Origin: an uncultured Microbacteriaceae bacterium
GTDB taxonomy: Bacteria; Actinomycetota; Actinomycetes; Actinomycetales; Microbacteriaceae
Direction of reading: 5' to 3'
Assembly (NCBI GenBank): GCA_903915075.1
Contig: CAIWRM010000082.1
Location: forward strand, 1-35,471
Length of the DNA: 35,471 bases
The notes beneath the pieces are model-generated. The model was not told where the DNA came from. It searched no databases and saw only the letters and a list, made by a program, of their open reading frames with translations. A program made the translations under genes and the position numbers. Shown piece after piece: positions 1 to 8,014 of the stretch. Each line of letters starts with the position of its first letter. Within the stretch, counting starts at the first letter, position 1.

Positions 1-78
1 AGTCCCCCCGCCGATTCGCGCCAATACGCGTGTCTCCCCTATGCTGAATACTCGGTAATCGTTAGAGACGAAACATCC

Positions 79-151
79 GGCCCCATCGTTTAGCGGCCTA
101 GGACACCGCCCTTTCACGGCGGCAGCACGGGTTCGAATCCCGTTGGGGTCA
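79..151 (+). tRNA. tRNA-Glu (anticodon TTC)
   Basis: Cloverleaf: acceptor GGCCCCA/TGGGGTC, anticodon arm CCGCC-CTTTCAC-GGCGG, T-arm CGGGTTCGAATCCCG; CCA not encoded. Confidence 0.95.
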
Positions 152-196
152 CGACCGGATGTAGACTCAATTCGGTTGCCGAAAGGTATTACGCAA

Positions 197-270
197 GGCC
201 CTGTAGCGCAGTTGGTTAGCGCGCCGCCCTGTCACGGCGGAGGTCGCGGGTTCAAGTCCCGTCAGGGTCG
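197..270 (+). tRNA. tRNA-Asp (anticodon GTC)
   Basis: Acceptor GGCCCTG/CAGGGTC, anticodon arm CCGCC-CTGTCAC-GGCGG, T-arm CGGGTTCAAGTCCCG. Confidence 0.95.
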
Positions 271-279
271 CGGATGGGG

Positions 280-300
280 CCCTTCTTCGGAAGGGTTTTT
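280..300 (+). terminator. Rho-independent terminator after tRNA-Asp
   Basis: CCCTTC-TTCG-GAAGGG followed by TTTTT. Confidence 0.85.
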
Positions 301-336
301 CATCTGGCGATGTCACTCGTTACGAGTGCCGCGTCA

Positions 337-412
337 GGCTCTGTAGCTCAGTTGGTAGAGCGCACGACTGAAAATCGTGAGGTCACGGGATCGACGCCCG
401 TCGGAGCCACCA
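337..412 (+). tRNA. tRNA-Phe (anticodon GAA, CCA encoded); attachment-site tRNA of the adjacent island
   Basis: GGCTCTG...CTGAAAA anticodon loop...CGGAGCCACCA; 3' part duplicated at 5068-5120. Confidence 0.95.
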
Positions 413-414
413 CT
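362..414 (+). repeat. attL-like direct repeat (3' part of tRNA-Phe)
   Basis: 53-bp sequence GCACGACTGAAAATCGTGAGGTCACGGGATCGACGCCCGTCGGAGCCACCACT identical to 5068-5120. Confidence 0.95.
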
Positions 415-543
415 AGAAGTGCTGGTCAGATGCGCTATTGCACGAGCGATGGAACTAGATTACTCAATGCTTCCTCGTTGTTGACTACATCGCGATTGCG
501 AACAGAGCTCAATCTCGAGCCGGGGTGCGCGCGAGCCGCGCGA

Positions 544-1008
544 CTACCTCACGACGAACATCCGGATGCAGACCTGCCCGTTGTCATCCCGAGCGATACC
601 GACGAACTGGTTCTCGGCCAGCCACCGGTGCGTGGGCGCATCGGTCTGGAACACCGGCGCCGTGCGGTAGTAGTACTCGCTCTCGTCGACCGGCTCCTTG
701 GCCATCATGCGCGCGCCGACCTCGGGCGTCGAACGGAAGTAGCCGCGGTTGAGGATGTCGATCACGCTTCCGTCGTCGGCGCGCAGGAGGTAGCGGGCGT
801 CGAGCTGGAACGTGTCGCCGCGCTGCACCGACCAGTCGCCACCGCCGGCGAGCACCTCGCCGTTGAGCAGGGGTCCCGCGACGGTGCCGCCCGTGATCGG
901 AGTGAACCAGAGCCTCTCGTCGGGACCACGGCCCACATGCCAGCCGTCGTCCACGCTGACACGCAGCTCGAACGCGAACTCGAGAACGGGGAGCGGGATT
1001 GCGGTCAT
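544..1008 (-). CDS. DUF3237-like protein
   Basis: 154 aa; PITGGTVAGPLLNGEVLAGGGDW, LDARYLLRADDGS and WLAENQFVGIA resemble the DUF3237 family; SD-like GGAG upstream of ATG. Confidence 0.75.
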   Translation of the reverse strand: MTAIPLPVLEFAFELRVSVDDGWHVGRGPDERLWFTPITGGTVAGPLLNGEVLAGGGDWSVQRGDTFQLDARYLLRADDGSVIDILNRGYFRSTPEVGARMMAKEPVDESEYYYRTAPVFQTDAPTHRWLAENQFVGIARDDNGQVCIRMFVVR

Positions 1009-2429
1009 ACGAACTCCTTCAGGGATGGGCGGAGATGGCCGAGCACGGCCTCGAGGTCGCGGCCGGCCGCGAGGGCGACGTGGTCGCCGTTGCGGGGCCC
1101 GATCAGCTGCACCCCGGTCGGCAAGCCGTCGTCATCGAGCCCGGTCGGCACCGCGACCGACGGCAGGCCCAGCAGGTTGACTGCCACGAGCAGGGCGTGC
1201 GACCGCCACAGGGTCGTCGTGGCGGCGGGCCCGGAGAGGTCGAACCCGATCTCGGGCATCCGCGCGGCCGACACCGGACCCAGAACGATCGGATGCTGCA
1301 CCTGGAAGGCGTGCCATGCCGCCACGATGGCCACCCGGCGCGCCCACGCCATGCCGTACTCCTCGACGGTGTCGAACGGGGCGACCTCCTGCGCGTTGTC
1401 GAGGAAGTACCGGGTCGAGCCGTCGCTGAGCGGCTGCGGTAGCCCCCCGGGCAGGAAGGCGCCGATCATCTCGGCCGTCGAGAGCCGACGCCAGAGCACG
1501 GCGGCCTCCTCGAGCAGGGGCGGCTCGGCATCCACGACCTCCCAGCCCCGTGCGACAAGAGCATCGGCGGCGCGGTCGATCGCGTCGGCGACCTGCGGGT
1601 CGACCCCCCACCCGAGCGGATCCCGCACCACCGCGGCCCGCCGCGGTCCCTCATACGACGACGGATGCGGAATCGAGTTGGTCAACGGGTCGCGATCGTC
1701 GGCACCCTGCATGATCCCGAACGCGAGATCGAGATCGTCGATGGAGCGGGCGATCGGACCGTTGACCGCGAAGTGCTGCAACGTCAGCGGAACGGGTTCG
1801 TCCGAGGTGGCGACGGGTGGCGGGATGCGACCCGCCGACGGCCGCAGCGCGCACACGCCCGCAGCGTAGGCGGGCAGCCGCAGCGAACCGCCGTAATCGT
1901 TGCCGAGTCCGAGGGGCGTCATCCCCGTGGCGACCGCCACGGCATCCCCGCCGCTCGATCCGCCGGGGACCCGCGAGGCGTCCCACGGGTTGATCGTGCG
2001 TCCGAACAGGTCGTTGTCGGTGTCCCAGCGCAGCCCGAAATCGGGCATGTTGCCGCGGCCGATCGGGATGGCGCCCTCGCCGAGGAGGCGTTCGACGAGG
2101 GTCGCGTCGCCCGAGGGAACGGCGTGCGCGAGGAACGTCCAGCCGCTCGTCGTGGCCGACCAAGTCAGATCGATGTTCTCCTTCACGGTGAACGGCACGC
2201 CCGCGAGCACCCCGGTCACCCGCCCCGCGTCGACCTCGTCGGCGAGGGCGCGCGCTCGATCGTGGAACACGACGGTCAGCGCGTTGACCACGGGATTGAC
2301 GTCGTCGATCCGGGCCAGGTGCGCGTCGATCACCTCGCGAGCCGTGACCGAACCCGAGCGGATGGCAGCGGCGAGTTCGCGCAGGCCGCCCTGCCACAGG
2401 GGGCTCGGCACGTCTGGTCGTTCGGTCAT
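1005..2429 (-). CDS. Amidase (amidase signature family)
   Basis: Signature GGSSGGDAVAVATGMTPLGLGNDYGGSLRLPA and KENIDL catalytic Lys region; start taken at MTERPDVP (2429), preceded by CAGGAG, rather than the longer 2591 ORF. Confidence 0.9.
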   Translation of the reverse strand: MTERPDVPSPLWQGGLRELAAAIRSGSVTAREVIDAHLARIDDVNPVVNALTVVFHDRARALADEVDAGRVTGVLAGVPFTVKENIDLTWSATTSGWTFLAHAVPSGDATLVERLLGEGAIPIGRGNMPDFGLRWDTDNDLFGRTINPWDASRVPGGSSGGDAVAVATGMTPLGLGNDYGGSLRLPAYAAGVCALRPSAGRIPPPVATSDEPVPLTLQHFAVNGPIARSIDDLDLAFGIMQGADDRDPLTNSIPHPSSYEGPRRAAVVRDPLGWGVDPQVADAIDRAADALVARGWEVVDAEPPLLEEAAVLWRRLSTAEMIGAFLPGGLPQPLSDGSTRYFLDNAQEVAPFDTVEEYGMAWARRVAIVAAWHAFQVQHPIVLGPVSAARMPEIGFDLSGPAATTTLWRSHALLVAVNLLGLPSVAVPTGLDDDGLPTGVQLIGPRNGDHVALAAGRDLEAVLGHLRPSLKEFV

Positions 2430-2451
2430 CGGTGGACTCCTGGGTCGAAGG

Positions 2452-4041
2452 TCATGACAGCACGCTGACGGTGACGGAGAGCGCCTCGACGCGCTGATGA
2501 TTCGGGCGAGTGCCGATCGCCGACCAGGGATCGTCCCCGGTGCCGGGCTGCGGGATGAACTCGGGGTAGTCGCTGCTCGAGACGTGAACACGGATGCGGT
2601 GCCCGGCGTCGAGCCGATAGCTCACCTGCCCGAGATCGACCGCGACGTCGGTGGGAGTCGTCGCATCCGCGAGCTCGACCTGGCCCCGGGCGATCCGCAG
2701 GGCCGTGCCGTCGGGGGCCATGTCGAGAACCCGCACGAAGAAGTCCATCACGGGCCCGTCGGACTGGATGCGGGCGCGGGCCGACACCGGGCCGACCAGG
2801 TCGATGGGGTGGTCGATCGCCTCGGTCGTGAACACCAGCACGTCCGGCCGGTCCCCGATCGGCGACTCATCGGGCTTCTCGAGCAGGAACGCGAAGGCGT
2901 TGTGCGCGCTCGAGGGGACGAGATCGGCGGGGTCGTGGGTCCACTCCCCGGATCCGCCCTCCAGGACGGGCCAGGCCCGCACCCCGGGAGGAGGCCACGA
3001 CGGGGAGGTGCGCATCCCCTCGGTGCCGGCCAGCGCCCAGCTCACTCGCGGGACATCGGACGCGGCGCCGTTGCCCCGCACGAAGACCTCGAAGAACTCG
3101 AGCGCCGGGTCGAGCATCCTCGGCAGCTCGGCACGGAGCTGATCCTCCGGGCGGTCCTCGACCCGCTGCGCGGGGGTGTCGGCGAGGTAGTACGACTCGT
3201 GGTCCATCGGCTCGATGCGCAGGAAGTGGTTCATCGCCCACGCCGGGCGCGACTCGATCGCGGCCACGTCGGCCCACGACAGCGGCGCGCAGTTGTCCCA
3301 CAGCCCGATCGTCTGCAGCACCGGGATGGGCCGGGCGTCGAAGGGGCTTCCGTCGGGGAAGCGGGGCAGGTGCACGGCCCGGGGGAACCACAGGTCATAG
3401 CTCGGCGATCGGGACCCGAGCACGTCGAGCACCTCCTCGACCTGAGCGCTGAAGGGACGTCGTGCGTGATCCAGCTCCCAGAAGTAGGCGTCCTGCGAGT
3501 GGAAGTAGGTGAGCGGGTAGAGGTAGGTGATCCCCCACTCGACCGCACGCACGACGTCGCTCGCGTCGCGGTTCACCGGCTCCCCGAGCTGGGTGCCGGT
3601 GACGCGGGGCGCGATCGCCTTCAGGGCCGGATGCTGCGTCGACACGGCCGCCCACTGCGTGTAGCCGTAGTAGCTGTCGCCCCACATCGCGACCCGCCCG
3701 TTCGACCAGGCCTGCTGCGTCACCCACTCGATCGTGTCGTAGCCGTCGCGCGCCTCGTTCACGAAGAGCAGCGCCTGGCCCTCCGAACGGAACTTGCCAC
3801 GCACGTCCTGCGCGACGACGCGATAGCCGCGGGCCATGAAGTACTCGGCGATCAGCGGGATGAAGGTGTACTGCCCGCTCTTGTCGTACGGCAGGCGGAT
3901 GAGGATCGTGTCGCCGGGCGACGTGTCGCCGTCGGGCAGGTAGACGTCGGCGGCCAGGTGCACGCCATCGCGCACCCGCACTCGCGCCTCGATGGCGAGA
4001 TCGCTCACCGGAGCCGGTCCGACCCGTACGATTTCGGTCAC
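2452..4041 (-). CDS. CocE/NonD family hydrolase (X-Pro dipeptidyl-peptidase S15-type)
   Basis: 529 aa; LAADVYLPDG, RLPYDKSG, VAQDVRGKFRSEG, nucleophile elbow GDSYYGYTQWAA and a C-terminal beta-sandwich region (VSARARIQSDG...HRIRVHVSSSDYPEF). Confidence 0.9.
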   Translation of the reverse strand: MTEIVRVGPAPVSDLAIEARVRVRDGVHLAADVYLPDGDTSPGDTILIRLPYDKSGQYTFIPLIAEYFMARGYRVVAQDVRGKFRSEGQALLFVNEARDGYDTIEWVTQQAWSNGRVAMWGDSYYGYTQWAAVSTQHPALKAIAPRVTGTQLGEPVNRDASDVVRAVEWGITYLYPLTYFHSQDAYFWELDHARRPFSAQVEEVLDVLGSRSPSYDLWFPRAVHLPRFPDGSPFDARPIPVLQTIGLWDNCAPLSWADVAAIESRPAWAMNHFLRIEPMDHESYYLADTPAQRVEDRPEDQLRAELPRMLDPALEFFEVFVRGNGAASDVPRVSWALAGTEGMRTSPSWPPPGVRAWPVLEGGSGEWTHDPADLVPSSAHNAFAFLLEKPDESPIGDRPDVLVFTTEAIDHPIDLVGPVSARARIQSDGPVMDFFVRVLDMAPDGTALRIARGQVELADATTPTDVAVDLGQVSYRLDAGHRIRVHVSSSDYPEFIPQPGTGDDPWSAIGTRPNHQRVEALSVTVSVLS

Positions 4042-4092
4042 GTCATCCTTCCGTGTGGTCGATTCCCCATACGGTAGGTCACCTGATAGTTT

Positions 4093-4110
4093 TTAGTCAA
4101 GTCCGACTAA
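4093..4110. promoter_or_regulatory. Candidate TetR operator palindrome
   Basis: TTAGTC-AAGTCC-GACTAA inverted repeat in the divergent interval between the hydrolase and tetR; overlaps a TTGACT -35-like element on the minus strand. Confidence 0.55.
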
Positions 4111-4137
4111 CAAAGTTCTCACCGAAGGCGAGGGGTA

Positions 4138-4767
4138 GTGATGGGACGACCATCGGTCGCCGACGCCCGCCTGCGTCAAGTACTCGAGGCCGCCATTCGC
4201 GTTTTGGCCACGAACGGCCTCGCCGCGACGACCCTGGATGGCATCGCGGCCGAAGCCGGCATGGCACGAGGCCACGTGCGACACTTCGCGGGCAACCGCG
4301 ACGAGATCCTGACCACCGCGGCGCAGTTGCTGTACTTCGGCGAGCTTCCGGACCCCGACGCCACGACTCACGCGGGGTCGTTCCTCCCCGCGGGCACCAC
4401 CGACGTGAGCGGCGCACTGGACTACCTGTTCGGCGCCTTCGCCGAACCCGGACCGGAGAACGTCGCTGCGCTCGCGTTCGTTGACGCGGCTCGCACCAAT
4501 GACCGCATCCGCGCCGTCGTCGTCGACGCCTATCGCAGCTCGGAGGCCGAGTTGCGCGCACTGCTGAGCGGTGTCGCGCCGCGCGGTGGAGACGACGAGG
4601 TCGCCCGCATCGCCTCCGGCGTTCTGGCGATCGCGATCGGCACCGTGTTCCTGTCCGACCTCGAGATGTCGCCCGAGCGCACCGCGCTCGCGCGGCGGAA
4701 TGCCGAGACGCTCATCGAGGGTCTCGGCATTCACATGCCATTCAAGCGAACGACCGTCAGGCCGTGA
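4138..4767 (+). CDS. TetR/AcrR family transcriptional regulator
   Basis: N-terminal HTH: VLEAAIRVLATNGLAATTLDGIAAEAGMARGHVRHFAGNRDEIL; divergent from the hydrolase/amidase operon. Confidence 0.9.
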   Translation: MMGRPSVADARLRQVLEAAIRVLATNGLAATTLDGIAAEAGMARGHVRHFAGNRDEILTTAAQLLYFGELPDPDATTHAGSFLPAGTTDVSGALDYLFGAFAEPGPENVAALAFVDAARTNDRIRAVVVDAYRSSEAELRALLSGVAPRGGDDEVARIASGVLAIAIGTVFLSDLEMSPERTALARRNAETLIEGLGIHMPFKRTTVRP

Positions 4768-4849
4768 GTCCGCCCACGACGAGGTCGGTGAGGGAATGCG
4801 CGTACTTCTCGCTCGGCTCGGCGCGGATGACGAGTCGGTAGAGCAGCAC
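4757..4849 (-). pseudogene. TetR-family C-terminal remnant
   Basis: Minus-strand frame reads VLLYRLVIRAEPSEKYAHSLTDLVVGGLTA*, typical of TetR C-terminal ends; no N-terminal part present. Confidence 0.6.
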
Positions 4850-4857
4850 CCCCCCCC

Positions 4858-5043
4858 ATCGAATACCCCCGAGCGTGCGATCGCCGCCCAGTCGCCCCGG
4901 TACAGCTCAGCGCACGACGGACATTTGCTCTTGACCCGCGACTTGCACCGGATGAACAGCCCCGACTGCACCTCGTAAGGGCGCGAGCACTGGCCCGTGG
5001 AGTGCGGTTCGGCATCCCGTTCGAGCGTCTCCTCGTCTGCGCG
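4858..5043 (-). pseudogene. Truncated replication-initiator-like N-terminus (plasmid/AICE Rep remnant)
   Basis: Minus strand: MRADEETLERDAEPHSTGQCSRPYEVQSGLFIRCKSRVKSKCPSCAELYRGDWAAIARSGVF; Cys-rich CxSR..KCPSCAELYRGD motif resembles actinobacterial replication initiators; interrupted at the 9-bp G/C tract. Confidence 0.6.
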
Positions 5044-5067
5044 CATAGGCACGCCGCAGGTTCAACG

Positions 5068-5120
5068 GCACGACTGAAAATCGTGAGGTCACGGGATCGA
5101 CGCCCGTCGGAGCCACCACT
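5068..5120 (+). repeat. attR-like direct repeat (tRNA-Phe 3' fragment)
   Basis: Perfect copy of 362-414. Confidence 0.95.
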
Positions 5121-5153
5121 GAAAATCCCTGTCATTACGGGGATTTTTTCAGT
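5118..5153 (+). terminator. Displaced tRNA-Phe terminator
   Basis: ACTGAAAATCCC-TGTCATTAC-GGGGATTTTTTCAGT: hairpin with T-tract directly after the tRNA-Phe fragment. Confidence 0.8.
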
Positions 5154-5271
5154 TCATCACTGAATCCCGGAGTTTCCCAAGTAAGAGGTGTCGCTGAACC
5201 CATCTCATTATGCTTAAGGCGAGCTCTGGCTAAGAGATCACCTGGCTTCTGCCTGTCAGAGAGGTAAAGAA

Positions 5272-6369
5272 ATGCCCGCACGGAGTGCTGCGCTTAACTC
5301 TCTGACTGGTTTGCGGTGGTGGGCCGCTTTTGGTGTGTTCTTTTTTCACATGACCGCGTTTGCCCCCGTGCCGATATTCCCGTTGTTTGAATTCGGTCAC
5401 TACGGGGTCATGTTCTTTTTTGTTCTCTCCGGATTCGTCCTCTCGTGGTCGTGGAAACGAGAGTTACCCATTCGAGCCTTTTATCTGCGACGAATTGGAC
5501 GAATTTGGCCGGCAACAATGGTTGCCCTCATTCTTGCCATCCCGGTCTTTTACAGTTTCACTCCCGATCCCGCGCAGTGGTGGGTCAAGCCCTTTGACTT
5601 AGGGATCTTGCTGCTGTCGGTGCCACTTATTCAAGGGTGGTGGTTGGCCCCGGTCATTCTTTTTTCTGGGAATCCCGCCGCATGGACTCTGACCTGTGAG
5701 TTTTTCTTTTACTCACTTCACCCTGTCGCTCAGCGACTCTTTAGCCGATGGACAGCAAAGACAATTCTGATCGCCTTAGGCCTCATGTTCATTGCCATCC
5801 TTGCGATCAAAGCTTCCTGCTTTGTGAGTGCGGGACAGGGATGCATTCCGCTTCCCCTGCCCATAGAGCGACTGCCCGAATTTCTCTTAGGAATGGGCAT
5901 TGGAGTTTTGGCCAGACAAGGCAAAATGCTCAAGCTTCCCGCATGGATTCCCCTGGCCGCATTGGGTCTTCTCTTTGTGTTCCTTGCCTTTGGAGTTCAA
6001 CTGGGAATAGCCCCCGGGGTCATGGCGCTAGCAAACCTCTTTACCAACGAAGCAACACTGCTCCTGATGGTTGTGACGATTGCGTGTGTCGCCCAACGAG
6101 ACATCTCAGGAAAGAAATCATTTTTCAGTTCACGATGGCTGGTTAAATTGGGAGAACTCTCGTTCACCTTTTATCTGGTGCATGCAACCGTGATGTACGT
6201 TTTCGTCGCCCAAATCGGTCAACGTGACGTGAGCTGGCAGAACCTGGTCTGGTACCCCCTCGTTCTTGCCGGAGGACTGCTCGTCGCTTATGCCTTGCAC
6301 GCGTGGATTGAAAAACCTTTCGAAGCCAAATTCAGAAGACTCTCCGACAAGATCGGGGCACGCGGCTAA
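5272..6369 (+). CDS. Acyltransferase 3 family membrane protein
   Basis: LNSLTGLRWWAAFGVFFFHMTAF, GHYGVMFFFVLSGFVLSWSW and multiple TM segments are typical of acyltransferase 3/OafA-like proteins. Confidence 0.9.
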   Translation: MPARSAALNSLTGLRWWAAFGVFFFHMTAFAPVPIFPLFEFGHYGVMFFFVLSGFVLSWSWKRELPIRAFYLRRIGRIWPATMVALILAIPVFYSFTPDPAQWWVKPFDLGILLLSVPLIQGWWLAPVILFSGNPAAWTLTCEFFFYSLHPVAQRLFSRWTAKTILIALGLMFIAILAIKASCFVSAGQGCIPLPLPIERLPEFLLGMGIGVLARQGKMLKLPAWIPLAALGLLFVFLAFGVQLGIAPGVMALANLFTNEATLLLMVVTIACVAQRDISGKKSFFSSRWLVKLGELSFTFYLVHATVMYVFVAQIGQRDVSWQNLVWYPLVLAGGLLVAYALHAWIEKPFEAKFRRLSDKIGARG

Positions 6370-6460
6370 CCGCAGTTCACCTCAGTGCGCTCCATCCCGG
6401 GTTGTGATTCTCCCGCCCGCGTCACAGAGCCGCGCAGCCTGTCCGGTCTAGAATTGGTGA

Positions 6461-8014
6461 GTGTATAAGACAGCCGTGAGCAGACTGAAATCAACCAGAT
6501 TTCTCAAATTTGTTCCGCTTTTTCTTGTCATCGCTCTCGGTGCATGGGCCTACGCCTCTCCGATCGGATCAAGTCCCGACGATAACTTTCATCTGACAAG
6601 CATCTGGTGCACTCAGGCAGCCCCCGACGCGATTTGCGCAGAAGGTGATTCTGCGGTCACCCGCACCGTTCCGGCAATACTCCTTGAAGCTCCCTGCTAT
6701 GCCTATAAGCCTGAGCTCAGCGCTGAATGTCTCGACACGATTGGTTATTCCGTCGAGCCGACGGTGCTCACCGATGTCGGCAATTTTGCTGGCGGTTATC
6801 CGCCGCTGTTTTACGCCGTGATGAACCTCTTTGCCGGCGCCGATGTTCAGGTGTCGATCTTGATTATGCGTTTCGTGAACATCTTGCTCTTCGCGGGCCT
6901 GATGACGGCGACTTTTCTCGCGTTGCCCGCTCGCCGGCGAGGAACCCTGCTGTGGAGTTGGCTCATCACCTCTGTGCCGTTGGGAATGTTCCTCCTTGCC
7001 TCGAATAATCCCAGCTCGTGGGCAATGATTGGCGTGGGAATTTCCTGGATCGCTTTTCTTGGTTTCTTGGAGACGCTCGGCCGCCAACGAGTTGTTCTCG
7101 GGGCCCTCAGTATTCTTGCGGTCGTGATTGCTGCTGGCGCGCGGGCGGATGCGGCTGTTTATTCGTTGATCGGTATAGCGGTGGTCCTGCTGATCAGGTT
7201 CAGACGCTCAGTCGTCAACTGGAAAACGGCGGCGGTTGTGGGAGTCGCTGTTCTTGTGTGTGCCATTTTCTATCTGACGTCGACGCAGGCAGTGTCCGCC
7301 ATTAACGGTTTTGGTAATCCGGGAGCACCCGTTATCGGCCCCGGCGGGGCGCTCGACGATGTTTCAACCGAGAACCCTTCGATCATTGCCCTCCTGGCAT
7401 TCAATGTTTTGAACGCTCCAATGTTGTGGGAGGGTGTTTTCGGTTCGTGGGGTTTGGGCTGGCTCGACACCGAACTGCCCAGCATTGTGTACTTGGGAAG
7501 CTTGGCGGCGTTTGTATCTCTCGCCTTCATTGGTTTCGGCAACGTGAATCGGAGAAAGTTCCTGGCCCTGGCAGCAATCGGAGCTGCCCTGTGGATTCTG
7601 CCCGTGTACGTTTTGACTCGGGGTGGATCGCACATAGGAATCGAAGTCCAGCCCAGGTATCTCCTGCCGCTGATCATTCTTTTTGCGGGTGTGCTGCTCG
7701 TCAAGGTTCGTGATCGACCTTTCGTCCTCACCCGCGGGCAAGCCCATTTAGTTGCTCTCACGCTGTCCCTGGCAAATTTCGTGGCACTTCACTTCAATAT
7801 GCGCAGGTACATTACGGGAATCGACTTCATGGGGTGGAACCTCAATGAAGGAATTGAATGGTGGTGGCAGGGCTTCCTGTCTCCCATGGCGGTGCTCATC
7901 ATTGGTTCGCTTTCCTTCGCCATTCTCGCTTTTGTCATTGCGAGGGAAGTCAATCTCGACGGAAGCCGAAGCCCTGCACTTCGCCGTCCGGTAGTGAAAG
8001 CGGTTCATGAGTAA
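6461..8014 (+). CDS. DUF2142-type multi-TM membrane protein (putative GT-C-like)
   Basis: 517 aa; SPIGSSPDDNFHLTSIWC, GGYPPLFYAVMNLF, QPRYLLPLIILFAGVLL. Confidence 0.75.
   Translation: MYKTAVSRLKSTRFLKFVPLFLVIALGAWAYASPIGSSPDDNFHLTSIWCTQAAPDAICAEGDSAVTRTVPAILLEAPCYAYKPELSAECLDTIGYSVEPTVLTDVGNFAGGYPPLFYAVMNLFAGADVQVSILIMRFVNILLFAGLMTATFLALPARRRGTLLWSWLITSVPLGMFLLASNNPSSWAMIGVGISWIAFLGFLETLGRQRVVLGALSILAVVIAAGARADAAVYSLIGIAVVLLIRFRRSVVNWKTAAVVGVAVLVCAIFYLTSTQAVSAINGFGNPGAPVIGPGGALDDVSTENPSIIALLAFNVLNAPMLWEGVFGSWGLGWLDTELPSIVYLGSLAAFVSLAFIGFGNVNRRKFLALAAIGAALWILPVYVLTRGGSHIGIEVQPRYLLPLIILFAGVLLVKVRDRPFVLTRGQAHLVALTLSLANFVALHFNMRRYITGIDFMGWNLNEGIEWWWQGFLSPMAVLIIGSLSFAILAFVIAREVNLDGSRSPALRRPVVKAVHE

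Larger units (their letters stand above)
415..5120. mobile_element. Degenerate integrated element / genomic island in tRNA-Phe (about 4.7 kb)
   Basis: Bounded by 53-bp tRNA-derived direct repeats; visibly higher GC than flanking DNA; carries truncated rep-like and TetR remnants at the right end; no integrase ORF recognised. Confidence 0.85.

Noticed and set aside
143-346. 67-aa ORF across tRNA-Asp
   Set aside because: Overlaps a tRNA gene and its terminator; no coding support.
274-1869. 531-aa plus-strand ORF spanning tRNA-Phe and the amidase region
   Set aside because: Reads through a tRNA gene and is antisense to well-supported DUF3237 and amidase genes; high-GC spurious ORF.
2497-4077. 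526-aa plus-strand ORF opposite the CocE/NonD gene
   Set aside because: Antisense shadow ORF in high-GC DNA; Arg/His/Val-rich with no recognisable domain.
4093-5052. 319-aa minus-strand ORF taken as one protein
   Set aside because: Only the first ~60 residues look real (Rep-like); the rest is antisense to tetR and follows the broken junction.
4907-5119. 70-aa minus ORF starting MVAPTGVDPVTSRFS
   Set aside because: Start is the reverse translation of the tRNA-Phe fragment, a common annotation artefact.
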